DNA of 64,000 bases from positions 24,306,697-24,370,696 of the forward strand of contig NC_087068.1 of assembly GCF_963678635.1 (NCBI RefSeq), read 5' to 3'. The position numbers and the translations under genes were made by a program. This document shows, piece by piece, positions 59,501-63,746 of the stretch (position 1 is its first letter; every line of letters begins with the position of its first letter). The notes beneath the pieces are model-generated. The model made no database searches, was not told the origin of the DNA, and saw nothing but the letters and a program-made list of their open reading frames with translations. Source of the DNA: Symsagittifera roscoffensis. Lineage: Eukaryota; Xenacoelomorpha; Acoela; Convolutidae.

Positions 59501-61135
59501 AAGTTTCATTGATCATATGTCAAGTTTTCAACATTGAAACTTTATTAGTTATTGAGAAAACAGTACAAACGTAAAAAAAAATCGTTCATTTTCTTGCTTG
59601 AAAACTAAATTTTTGTTTTCTTTTCAGGAAAAGTTTTAAAATGCTATAAAAATTACAGAAGTCCGTTTATCACAGTAGCCATTTTTAAAACTAATTAGAG
59701 GCCTTTTCCTTTTGCACTCTATAGAGCTGTTTTTCGTCGTGTTCTCGCTAGTGTTCGCGAAGCGCAGCTTCTTCTCTGTGAACATATTAAGAATTTTTTA
59801 ATTGCCCCTGTTTTCAGGAGAAGTCTTAAAATTTGTTCACGCTCTAATTTGATTTTCTTGCGGTTTAACCTACGATTTTTTTGAGATCAGTTCATTCCTT
59901 TTGTTAAAAGGAAGACAAACTCCACTATTGAACAGCGAAAGTTAAAAGGTCACAAAAACGTGATCGACCTCTAGTGTCGAAAATAGAATTTAATTTTCAG
60001 ATTTTCAAGCGGAATAAAAATTTTACCTATTGATCCAATTTTCTCAACGATTTTTATCCGGTTATCAGCTCTAAGGGCGTTCGTTTTTTTCTTTGAAAAT
60101 CGAAACTGGATTTTTTCGAAAAACAAGTCAGTGTTTTTAAGAGTAATAAACGTAGTGAAAACTCTTATATAGGTCTTGCTGATTATCAGGAAAAGTCTCT
60201 AATAACTACAGATGTGCATTAATACATATTGATGCATTTATGAATGCACTTTGGTATAAATGCAATTTTTGAGTTCAATTGAAATTCATCTGAAAGTGAC
60301 GTAAATAGCACTCCAAATACGAACGTGGAATTGGCGCAAAAAACGTGAACGATTTCTAGTTTCGAAAGTGGAATTTAATTTTAGATTTGCAGCGGAATAA
60401 AAACTTTAACTATTGATCCAGTTTTTTATTGTTGGGTTCATGGTATCAAAAAAGCGCCAATCATAAATTGTTATAGAAATTCAGAGAGCTTAAACGGCAT
60501 CTATTTGTTTCTTTGAAATTCGAAAGTTTTATGTTTACTTGCGTTCATTGACTCTTCTCCAACTTTTTGTTGGCTATCTTTCTACTTTTATTGCAAATAC
60601 AATTGTGGTGCGAACTTTCTGGGCTACTTGCCCAGCCACTGACTATCCTTTTTTAGTTGTGAACGAACTGGAAGGGCTTAGTAACCCGAACGAAAGAAAT
60701 CCTGCGGCCTGGAAGAGTCAAACTGCCAAACACGTGCCATCAGATTTCAGTCGACTCGGATTTTCATCCAATGAGAACGAGAGACGAAAAAGGGCGGAAA
60801 GTGCAAACCGAGCAGTGCAGTATATCGACGAACAAATGCGACATAAAATGTCGTCTGTAAAAGTAAAAACGTGGAAAGGTGTTGTGATGCATGATGCTCA
60901 TTTGAAGAACAATTTCACTGGGCAAAATGATGACGCAATTATAGCAACTGCAGTCAGTCATTTTTCAGACGAGCAGCGAGCTAGACAGAGGGCACAAGAT
61001 GGAAGTTATTACATAAAAAGAAATGTAGTGCTTCTAACCGACGATAGAAACTTAATAATAAAGTCTATTTTCAGTCATTCGTTGCCAGCCACCTCAATTC
61101 AAGAGTTTGTGAAACTGTACAACCTACATTCTTGA
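17441..61135 (+). CDS. SMG6: SMG6, NMD endonuclease (EST1A-like), 16 coding exons, joined
   Basis: SMG6 cleaves mRNAs with premature stop codons. Exons: 17441-17513, 20436-22786, 23039-23539, 24216-24436, 24675-24753, 24822-24885, 48571-48759, 49415-49533, 50015-50076, 50357-50502, 56168-56430, 56692-57008, 57343-57529, 57814-58059, 58459-58600, 60657-61135. Every junction is GT-AG, all phases close, and the sum is 5,439 nt (1,812 residues plus stop). Seen: an exon-junction-complex binding-type motif (KKPEQKRYVPPAGRR), two DPN motifs like the vertebrate WDPNNP box, a Gln/Pro-rich region, a 14-3-3-like/TPR domain (VLWKTAFYPLIERLRKL; SGRAFNQLALIA; RRLEAVYCYIRSLAA), an alpha-helical C-terminal part and a PIN domain. 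The PIN acidic residues are all kept: Asp of VIDTN (58516), Glu of NELEG, Asp of NDDAI (60929) and Asp of TDDRN (61040). Upstream exons, promoter and true start are uncertain. Exon edges are inferred from consensus and phase only. Confidence 0.93.
17514..20435 (+). other. SMG6 intron, T-rich, with hairpin repeats and a tRNA-like SINE head
   Basis: This 2.9-kb intron has no supported gene; its short ORFs are random. It carries copies of the CGAAGC/GCTTCG hairpin repeat near 18275-18340, 18779-18845, 19345-19385 and 19925-19985, and the tRNA-like segment at 18663-18733. A CATTCAAAGAGCTTTAAGG stretch near 19463 matches part of the longer intronic repeat family found in later introns. Confidence 0.7.
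18663..18733 (+). repeat. tRNA-derived SINE head
   Basis: It starts GCGTCCGTGGCTGAGTGG, which holds a good A box (TGGCTGAGTGG), and has a near-consensus B box (GATCGAATCC). The acceptor arms do not pair (GCGTCCG against GAGACG with offset) and no anticodon arm can be defined confidently. I therefore call it a SINE head or tRNA pseudogene of Leu/Ser type rather than a working tRNA. Confidence 0.55.
20436..22786 (+). CDS. SMG6: SMG6 large exon: disordered Ser/Gln/Pro-rich N-terminal region
   Basis: The acceptor GAGTAG|AT joins in phase 1 and gives an open frame of 783 codons, ending at AGG|GTGAGA (phase 0). The product is polar and disordered: Arg/Ser/Glu-rich first, then Pro/Gln-rich with poly-Gln stretches. 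Two DPN boxes, LFDPNNP near 21620 and LYDPNS near 21798, match the LWDPNNP box of vertebrate SMG6 and help the assignment. If the donor is skipped the frame runs to a stop at 22831, which would truncate the protein. Confidence 0.85.
23039..23539 (+). CDS. SMG6: SMG6 exon: start of the 14-3-3-like/EST1 domain
   Basis: The acceptor GATTGCTTAG and donor GAG|GTACGT leave phase 0 at both ends (167 codons). The exon ends with a helical segment (MEYVLWKTAFYPLIERLRKL) that matches the conserved LWKNAFYQVIEKFR stretch at the start of the EST1/14-3-3-like domain in SMG6 and SMG5. Confidence 0.88.
23540..24215 (+). other. SMG6 intron with a G17 run
   Basis: No gene is seen. A run of about 17 G followed by a C-rich tract (23713-23745) is a likely spot for length error or a G-quadruplex. 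Confidence 0.6.
24216..24436 (+). CDS. SMG6: SMG6 exon: 14-3-3-like domain, middle
   Basis: The acceptor is GTTTCAG and the donor CG|GTGCGA (non-canonical exon end), ending in phase 2. It encodes GIGYYNRLLTEMQ through DLHRYLENTAGTTDFILAKR, matching the L-G-DL-RY motif of EST1-family domains. Confidence 0.85.
24675..24753 (+). CDS. SMG6: SMG6 exon: TPR-like helices
   Basis: The acceptor is GATTTCAG and the donor CAG|GTTTGT. It encodes AYNFAHFLLPKSGRAFNQLA, equivalent to the A-P-NGRPYNQLALLA signature of SMG5/6/7. Confidence 0.9.
24822..24885 (+). CDS. SMG6: SMG6 exon: TPR-like helices, end
   Basis: It follows a 68-bp intron, one of the shortest here, and encodes KRRLEAVYCYIRSLAAQEDF, matching the RRKLDAVYYYMRSLA signature. 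The donor is AAAG|GTAAAA in phase 1. The next exon is 23.7 kb away because element 2 sits in this intron. Confidence 0.9.
24886..27121 (+). other. SMG6 intron 6, part upstream of element 2
   Basis: This is 2.2 kb of AT-rich intron. It contains a diverged copy of the long intronic repeat (about 25325-25640; GCGGAAT...ATGATCCAGTTTTCTC and TTTGCGTTCATCGACTCTTTTCCAACTG). No coding potential is supported. It ends with the 4-bp target site CTTA at 27118-27121. Confidence 0.7.
27122..27531 (+). repeat. 5' LTR of element 2
   Basis: It has TG...CA ends and differs from the 3' LTR at three bases (near 27249, 27346 and 27423). It contains a perfect 12-bp-stem hairpin at 27237-27264 and a TATAAGAG stretch near 27393 that could serve as a TATA box. 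I see no canonical AATAAA inside the LTR. Confidence 0.95.
27237..27264 (+). promoter_or_regulatory. Perfect LTR hairpin, 12-bp stem and 4-nt loop
   Basis: GTGCTGAAATTA, loop TTTG, then TAATTTCAGCAC. The 3' LTR copy (46876-46903) has the same stem and loop CTTG, so one of the three LTR differences falls in the loop. It may be a protein-binding palindrome or an RNA structure; the function is unknown. Confidence 0.85.
27534..27551 (+). other. Primer-binding site of element 2
   Basis: TGGTGCCACCATAAGTCT starts two bases after the LTR. Its reverse complement ends GGCACCA, like a mature tRNA 3' end. The match can be followed inward to a TTCGAG T-loop-like sequence, about 24 nt in all. I do not assign the tRNA. 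Confidence 0.75.
27552..28779 (+). other. Leader of element 2 with a 60-bp tandem hairpin repeat
   Basis: No long ORF is seen. GATCATCAAGG...CCTTGGATC occurs at 28178-28202 and again at 28238-28262, exactly 60 bp apart, each able to fold (CAAGG with CCTTG). Three degenerate GAT-CACTAT-CCAACC stretches follow near 28320, 28543 and 28650. A consensus splice donor GTAAGT lies at 28593. Packaging or dimerisation signals would be expected in this region; that is inference. Confidence 0.6.
28780..29241 (+). CDS. Small basic protein ORF of element 2
   Basis: An intact 153-codon ORF in its own frame lies between the leader and gag. It is rich in Lys and Arg (a TIKRKIINKQRQITRKRF stretch and a second basic patch near residues 110-120) with a Ser/Glu-rich middle. 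No known domain is recognised. Its end overlaps the Gag start codon (29222) by 20 nt. A nucleic-acid-binding role would fit the charge but is a guess. Confidence 0.5.
   Translation: MSFKNLRNKQTIVLHNCEIDNQKYDLVITPHTQTVGYIRTKRLTIKRKIINKQRQITRKRFSKNRNAFSESEASNLDELYKLKESIDKNCPIHDQLYFSDSETTSNLSERGKRRIKKQYKHKPVHLYNWNQPIRHIDSYILTVIKRKNEPHSK
29222..33265 (+). pseudogene. Gag-protease region of element 2, disrupted
   Basis: The frame opens at ATG 29222. It is interrupted by TAA (29258), a frame change near 29690, TAG (29997), a frame change near 30280, TAA (30686) and TGA (31061), after which 31154-33265 is open. Seen in order: a helical Gag core, Pro/Gln/Asn-rich parts and a CCHC-type knuckle (about 31736-31777) in which the His position reads Arg (CGT, 31760-31762). 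Then follow about 170 residues of Asn/Ser/Arg/Tyr-rich low complexity and a retropepsin motif (IDSGAE near 32900). The knuckle change would weaken zinc and RNA binding. The frame changes again in a T6 run near 33246 on entering RT. Confidence 0.85.
33250..37433 (+). pseudogene. RT, RNase H and integrase of element 2, disrupted
   Basis: RT starts in one frame (to 34200), shifts by one base in a T5 run at 34196-34200, and continues with the YLDDV box (near 34430). TAA at 34802, TGA at 34898 and a frame change near 34900 follow. From there the frame is open to 37433: RNase H, the HHCC finger of integrase, catalytic Asp (FDTKG near 36160), TDNGTEF (near 36335), Glu of GLVEG (near 36440) and a GPY motif (near 36975). 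Motif A of RT reads Ala-Gly-Met-Asn, with Gly (34235-34237) where active enzymes have a metal-binding Asp. The copy cannot supply its own RT. Confidence 0.9.
37434..38026 (+). other. Spacer after pol in element 2
   Basis: No ORF is supported. TTAGCCTAAAGTA occurs twice (37786 and 37817), 31 bp apart. Confidence 0.5.
38027..38254 (+). CDS. Small hydrophobic membrane protein ORF of element 2
   Basis: This 75-codon ORF is almost wholly hydrophobic (Phe/Ile/Leu) with two likely membrane spans (about residues 10-30 and 34-54) and a short polar tail. Its stop codon directly abuts the next ATG at 38255. No family is recognised. Viroporin-like activity is only a possibility. Confidence 0.45.
   Translation: MLFSRSVNTIFNIFINFLTIFKLLFIFLFDTFEAFIIILIIFCNIFLIFYSLFEIYLQLSQVIDHIHRYENPKFI
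38255..39586 (+). pseudogene. Two-span membrane N-terminus and Pro/Ser-rich accessory ORF of element 2, with in-frame stops
   Basis: The frame starts at ATG 38255 and encodes two hydrophobic spans, then stops at TAA 38441. The same frame then reads through a Pro/Ser/Thr/Asn-rich segment to TAA 38888, and onward to TAA at 39584-39586 with a more ordered C-terminal stretch. Either this is one roughly 440-codon gene with two nonsense changes, or separate small ORFs. The last codons overlap the env start (39574). The product is unknown. Confidence 0.5.
39574..42190 (+). pseudogene. Env-like membrane glycoprotein of element 2, disrupted
   Basis: ATG 39574 begins a clear signal peptide (Leu/Ile/Phe-rich, 20 residues). 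The frame changes near 39712-39722, just after an A7 run, and again near 40150-40180; from 40200 it is open to 42190. The ectodomain is Cys-rich, including a CYKRIPIFYKNKVHFVD box, and has potential N-glycosylation sites. Two hydrophobic segments near the C-terminus (about 41690-41760 and 41800-41850) fit a membrane anchor. A long coiled-coil-like stretch precedes the anchor. The Cys-Tyr...Ile-Pro...Phe-Val-Asp pattern recalls class III fusion proteins of chuvirus-type glycoproteins, but that is a tentative comparison. Confidence 0.7.
40773..41238 (+). repeat. Source block B of an internal duplication (env ectodomain)
   Basis: These 466 bp are copied at 43512-43977 (offset 2739, a multiple of three, so the reading frame is kept). 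I saw no difference between the copies. Confidence 0.9.
42816..43507 (+). repeat. Block A, first copy
   Basis: These 692 bp recur at 43975-44666 (offset 1159) with no difference noticed. Confidence 0.9.
43512..44666 (+). repeat. Inserted B-prime plus A-prime blocks
   Basis: B-prime (43512-43977) copies env 40773-41238. A-prime (43975-44666) copies 42816-43507. The B/A joint shares a 3-bp CCA microhomology; the A/B joint has a 4-base filler (CACT, 43508-43511). The pattern fits template switching during reverse transcription. Confidence 0.88.
45158..45233 (+). other. Predicted 76-bp intron just after the last stop codon of element 2
   Basis: CAG|GTAAGT (donor at 45158) begins three bases after the TAA. 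A perfect TACTAAC branch site lies at 45202-45208, and TTTCTTTTAG ends at 45233. All three signals are at consensus and the length matches the shortest host introns. Confidence 0.7.
45234..46760 (+). other. 3' non-coding region of element 2
   Basis: This 1.5 kb has no supported ORF. A second TACTAAC lies near 45502. A reverse-oriented tRNA-like stretch (about 46010-46075; minus strand GTAGCGCGGTGGGTTAGGC) recalls the SINE heads of the introns. The bases before the 3' LTR (CCCGGATGGG) form only a weak polypurine tract. Confidence 0.5.
46761..47170 (+). repeat. 3' LTR of element 2
   Basis: It is co-linear with the 5' LTR (offset 19639) and differs at three bases. It is followed by the target duplication CTTA. 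Confidence 0.95.
47171..48570 (+). other. SMG6 intron 6, part downstream of element 2
   Basis: T-rich intron. Copies of the GTATCG-AAGTGGTGCGAA-AGCTTCGC hairpin repeat lie near 47925-47975 and 48400-48450. The 95-codon hydrophobic ORF at 47610 is a product of T-rich sequence, not a gene. Confidence 0.7.
48571..48759 (+). CDS. SMG6: SMG6 exon after the element-bearing intron
   Basis: The acceptor GCGTTGCAG joins in phase 1 to give AARESLNVMFEDVSKK, equal to the ARESLMSLFEE signature of SMG6. The donor is AGAG|GTCTGT in phase 1. Confidence 0.88.
48760..49414 (+). other. SMG6 intron with an exon-like relic
   Basis: No supported gene. The segment 49238-49298 is bounded by TTTTATAG and GTAAAA and resembles the preceding exon in one frame; see findings. 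Confidence 0.5.
49415..49533 (+). CDS. SMG6: SMG6 exon: linker to conserved helix
   Basis: The acceptor is TTTACCAG in phase 1 and the donor GCT|GTGAGT in phase 0. It encodes 39 residues (NEEDVNELNRQIKALTASVH) leading into the next conserved exon. Confidence 0.8.
49534..50014 (+). other. SMG6 intron
   Basis: These 481 bp have no gene. A C-rich tract lies near 49655-49675. Confidence 0.6.
50015..50076 (+). CDS. SMG6: SMG6 exon: LSFL...LFTGIG
   Basis: The acceptor is GTGTTTCAG and the donor GG|GTAAGT in phase 2. It encodes LTKQLVLSFLNIQGILFTGI, matching the ILSFLHAHGKLFTRIG stretch of vertebrate SMG6. Confidence 0.9.
50357..50502 (+). CDS. SMG6: SMG6 exon: helical region
   Basis: The acceptor is ATTTTTAG and the donor GAG|GTCAGG in phase 1. 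It encodes TEEEFKILLSHRPVSMPDER and LIQLIIINIFAIYN, matching the KEFQVLL...RMLQLMTINMFAVHN stretch. Confidence 0.9.
51190..51520 (+). repeat. Long intronic repeat family, representative copy
   Basis: Shared blocks are CGATC--CTAGTTTCGAAAGTGG, TTTTCAG, GCGGAATAAAAACTTTACCTA, TGATCCAGTTTTCTC, a GAAATTCGAAA block and TTGCGTTCATGACTCTTTTC. Other copies lie at about 25325-25640, 53395-53590, 59895-60135 and 60290-60600, all in the same orientation as SMG6. Confidence 0.75.
52134..52211 (+). pseudogene. Isolated env-like fragment, 26 codons
   Basis: The segment matches env of element 2 at 40340-40417 with 11 differences, all at third codon positions and all silent. Similarity stops abruptly on both sides (next codons AAT TGA). 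It is not part of an SMG6 exon. Confidence 0.85.
52459..52543 (+). repeat. tRNA-like SINE head
   Basis: It has a good B box (GGTTCGAATCT) and a degenerate A box. No cloverleaf can be completed, so it is not called a tRNA gene. Confidence 0.45.
52787..52984 (+). repeat. tRNA-derived SINE with target-site duplication
   Basis: The head carries an A box (TGGTCGAGTGG, 52796-52806) and a B box (CGTTCGAATGCC, 52840-52851). A GC-rich body and an AATAAAAAAA tail follow. It is flanked by AGTGACCTAATT (52775-52786) and AGTGGCCTAATT (52985-52996), a 12-bp duplication with one mismatch. Confidence 0.85.
56013..56088. repeat. 19-bp tandem repeat, four copies
   Basis: ATGTTTTCTAAAATAATCT is repeated four times without visible change, about 80 bp before an SMG6 exon. 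Its closeness to identity suggests recent expansion. Confidence 0.9.
56168..56430 (+). CDS. SMG6: SMG6 exon: helical region
   Basis: The acceptor is CCGTTTAG in phase 1 and the donor AAG|GTAGGC in phase 0. It encodes SACRSEVNKAAISFGLITIR and onward to ESRKVLKALLPPIK, matching ECRSVIQEQAAALGLAMFSL and DLKELLPSVK of the vertebrate protein. Confidence 0.9.
56692..57008 (+). CDS. SMG6: SMG6 exon: WM...W region
   Basis: The acceptor is AATTTTTAG and the donor CG|GTTGGC in phase 2. It encodes AAWMISNVKYWFPVPDA and LPEIVTVAGYKPM, matching the SDWMLGYPDTW and LEEDRLLSGFVPL stretches. Without the splice the frame reads on to a stop at 57075. Confidence 0.85.
57009..57342 (+). other. SMG6 intron
   Basis: These 334 bp have nothing recognisable. 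Confidence 0.6.
57343..57529 (+). CDS. SMG6: SMG6 exon
   Basis: The acceptor is TATGCACAG and the donor ACA|GTTAGT in phase 0. It encodes CYCLLDFANFLESELKVIH and an acidic end (DEIEAAEVDRR), matching the position of the CKRVTVLKYFLEAL segment. Confidence 0.83.
57814..58059 (+). CDS. SMG6: SMG6 exon: acidic linker and coiled coil before PIN
   Basis: The acceptor is TTTTTGTAG and the donor GAG|GTAAGC, phase 0 at both ends. It is Ser/Asp-rich, ending in a charged helix (SDLQMEKMRLESQHEHSLKV), like the helix that precedes PIN in vertebrate SMG6. Confidence 0.85.
58060..58458 (+). other. SMG6 intron
   Basis: These 399 bp hold no gene or repeat that I recognise. Confidence 0.6.
58459..58600 (+). 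CDS. SMG6: SMG6 exon: start of PIN nuclease domain
   Basis: The acceptor is TTATCGCAG and the donor ACAG|GTAAAA in phase 1. It encodes YVVIDTNAFIDHLSLVRRIV, with the first catalytic Asp at 58516-58518. Confidence 0.93.
58601..60656 (+). other. SMG6 intron 15, repeat-dense
   Basis: These 2.1 kb contain a hairpin repeat (59715-59790), two long-repeat copies (about 59895-60135 and 60290-60600) and an AACGTAGT-AGACTCTTATATAG motif near 58812 (a diverged one near 60150, a further copy near 25378). The final long repeat ends about 60 bp before the last exon. Confidence 0.7.
60657..61135 (+). CDS. SMG6: SMG6 terminal exon: rest of PIN domain
   Basis: The acceptor CTTTTTTAG joins in phase 1. It encodes VVNELEGL, a Lys/Arg/Glu-rich helix region, NDDAIIATAVSHF and VVLLTDDRNLIIKS, then stops at 61133-61135. 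The acidic residues needed for endonuclease activity are all kept. Confidence 0.93.
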
Positions 61136-61268
61136 TAGAGTATAAATGTATATATGTTTATACCGTTTTGTGACCTTTTGTCCTGTAGTTCAGTTTGGTT
61201 AGAGTGAACTTGAAGCGTGTCGCTACAAGTGAAGCTCGTGAACTTGTGGTGATCATTTTTAGGATGGA

Positions 61269-61274
61269 AAATAA
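61269..61274 (+). terminator. SMG6: Candidate polyadenylation signal of SMG6
   Basis: AATAAA lies 134 bp after the stop codon, the first such hexamer seen downstream. Confidence 0.55.
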
Positions 61275-62324
61275 AAATGAATTTTCTGATTATTTTGCTT
61301 AGTAAATCGTTTTGTTAATTGTTTTTAATATTAGCTAGTAAATTAATTCAGAAGAGGAGCGAAGTGATTTGCTAAGAAGTCTTTTTCCAGTGTCCAGCAT
61401 CAGCAAATTTCAAGACCGATCTCAGATAGACATGTATAGCATACGCATATTGTTTTCGCGATTTAGAAGATGCCGTACAAATATTTTGTGCACGGTTGTG
61501 TTTTTAGACAAATTTCGACTTTTTAACCAACGTCTTTTGAAAAGATTTTTCTGAACCATGTGAAAGATATTGACATCCTGAGCTGAAACGACATTTCACC
61601 TGTGATCTTTTTTCGAAAAGTTATGGTGGTTGCTGTTGATAAATGCCAGTTTGGCGCGCGCTTCCCTTCAAAATTAGTATATTTTGGCGCCTTAGGGTTG
61701 GTCAGTAAAGTTGAAATAGGTCTTACTGAATTTTTTTCTTGTTTTATCGATCAGACAATCCGGTCTTTTTCAGCCCACTTTTGACTACATCAAAGAATGC
61801 TCGTAGATGGGTTAAATGTGGTACCATGTAGAAGCCACATTGATCATGATTCCCAAAAAAATAGAAGACTCTGATGGTGTGAATGTTTCCGAATAAGTTA
61901 GACAAAAATTGATTAAATGTTATCTTTGTTATTGAATGTTATTACAATTTAATTTATTTCAATTTTAGCTGTAATTAACTCTCATATTTATTTTCTTAAT
62001 TATATCCGTTGCGTAAAAATAGCGGTTGAAGTTCACGCGTCGTTGTTAAGTTAAGCTGTAATAGATCGAAGTCAATTTTTTTGTACTGAATTTTCCTGTT
62101 TTTTGCTAGGAAAAATTCGAATTAGTTCATTTCGATTCTTGATTAACAATCAAATTGAGATAGCGACATCAGTTTCAAAGGTAGTTGTCGAACGTTAAAT
62201 AATGTAGAAATCATTTATGCGGCGTTGTTGAAATCATTAACGCTTTTCCAACTGGCCTGGCCGATGGTTATGTTTATATATACCCATTACAATTTGATTA
62301 TTTTTGATACTGATCCTCTTTCAG
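61275..62324. other. Intergenic or 5' intron region between SMG6 and the B-box gene
   Basis: No supported ORF. About 61500-61665 shares blocks (GACAAATTTCGACTTTTTAAC; ATTTCACCTGTGATC) with 55440-55610. No obvious TATA promoter for the next gene is visible. Confidence 0.5.
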
Positions 62325-63746
62325 TACTGTTGTTTGAGCCAGCCATGTGAAATGGAATTAAATTCAGGAGAGTCAATTGTAGAGCAGGATACGGAACATG
62401 AAGAGTCCTCTGTTACGGGATCTGATAAAACTACAGAAATCAATTGCGAATCATGTTTTGAAGCTTTCGAGAAAGAACGACTGTTCCAGTGCACGACATG
62501 TAATGACAAATTGGAGGCTGTGGACGGTGTTAAATTTAGTTGTGAAGGTTGTATCATAGCTCATGTGAGGAAAGGTCATGACATCCTGGACCATAAGTCA
62601 CTAAAACCCGCTGTGTGTACAACTCACAAAAATTTGTGCTGTGTGTTTTGCACAAATTGTGAGGAAATTCTGTGTCTGAACTGTATTTTGAAACATTCAA
62701 ATCATAACATAATGCCTATTGAAGAACGAGCTTCCCAAGTGAGATCGGAAGTCTTTGAATTACTGTCAGATTTAGATTCCTCTGAGAAAACGGTAAGACT
62801 TACCAAGGAGAGGCTTAACAAACAGAAAGAGACACGGAAAAAAGGGTTCGAACAATTAGTCCAAGATGTTTCCTCGGCAATGGACGTTTTGAAGCAAAAT
62901 GTTTTAGATCGCATCAAAGCAAAAAACGAGAAAACTCTTAACATGGAGCAAGAATCTACCGAAAACTATGAACTCTTGTTACACTGTCAAAGTGGTCTTC
63001 GAGAATTATTGTCTTGCTCAGAGGGCCACATGGTAGAGCTGTTCAAGGAAAAGAAACAGCAAGTGGCTGAAGTCAAAAAGAAAGCTGAAGAATTGAAACT
63101 ATGCAAAATTATGGGTTCGAGGTGTTCTATAGCTGTAGATACTAGCCAATTGGTTGACAGATTATCAGATGAATTAGCGAGAAATATTGAAATACCCTCT
63201 GTTGAAAAACGTAATGAAGATTGTTACGTGTACTCAAAGATGCTTGGTGATTTATACAGCGTTAAGAGGGTAGGAAATGAAATCATTGTTTACGAATTTA
63301 AGTTCGAAGACCACAAAGATGGCGTCAGGATGTTAAAAAACAAATTAGCGGCCACTACAAGCGATGATCTACACAGCGATATCCAAGCATTTTTTCTAAT
63401 GGAATTTCGATCAAGTCCAACCATTCTAATCAAAGCCAGCAACTTTGCTTATGTTTTCTTTATAGAGGAGAAAAGTTTCAGAAAGATCAAACTTAACCTA
63501 GAATCCCATCAAATACCATTATTTTTTGCACTGTTCCGAAAAGACGTAGCTGAGTTTGTTTATTGGGACAAAGTTAAGAAAACTGTCCGACAAACTAACA
63601 ATCAAAGTGTTGAGTACAAATGCGAATCTCTGCCAAGGATTGTTAATGCATGCGAGTACGACACATTCGTCCACTTTGTTAACGAGGTAAATGAGATAGT
63701 GGAGATTGAAGCGCATGCATTTTTTTTTCTTCCGTATCTGTCATAA
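62325..63746 (+). CDS. B-box/coiled-coil (TRIM-like) protein, first recognisable exon
   Basis: An acceptor-like CTCTTTCAG ends at 62324 and the likely start ATG is at 62352. Residues about 30-85 form a Cys/His-rich B-box1-like module. Residues about 90-130 form a clear B-box2 (CTTH...CTNC...CLNC...HSNH). A coiled coil spans about 140-270, and a beta-rich C-terminal region follows. There is no RING, so ligase activity is not expected from this exon alone. The frame stops at 63744, directly after a T9 run (63720-63728). The sequence then reads on in another frame to the window edge with similar composition, so the stop is probably the result of a one-base shift or a missed intron. The gene continues past the right edge. 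Confidence 0.75.
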   Translation, partial: YCCLSQPCEMELNSGESIVEQDTEHEESSVTGSDKTTEINCESCFEAFEKERLFQCTTCNDKLEAVDGVKFSCEGCIIAHVRKGHDILDHKSLKPAVCTTHKNLCCVFCTNCEEILCLNCILKHSNHNIMPIEERASQVRSEVFELLSDLDSSEKTVRLTKERLNKQKETRKKGFEQLVQDVSSAMDVLKQNVLDRIKAKNEKTLNMEQESTENYELLLHCQSGLRELLSCSEGHMVELFKEKKQQVAEVKKKAEELKLCKIMGSRCSIAVDTSQLVDRLSDELARNIEIPSVEKRNEDCYVYSKMLGDLYSVKRVGNEIIVYEFKFEDHKDGVRMLKNKLAATTSDDLHSDIQAFFLMEFRSSPTILIKASNFAYVFFIEEKSFRKIKLNLESHQIPLFFALFRKDVAEFVYWDKVKKTVRQTNNQSVEYKCESLPRIVNACEYDTFVHFVNEVNEIVEIEAHAFFFLPYLS

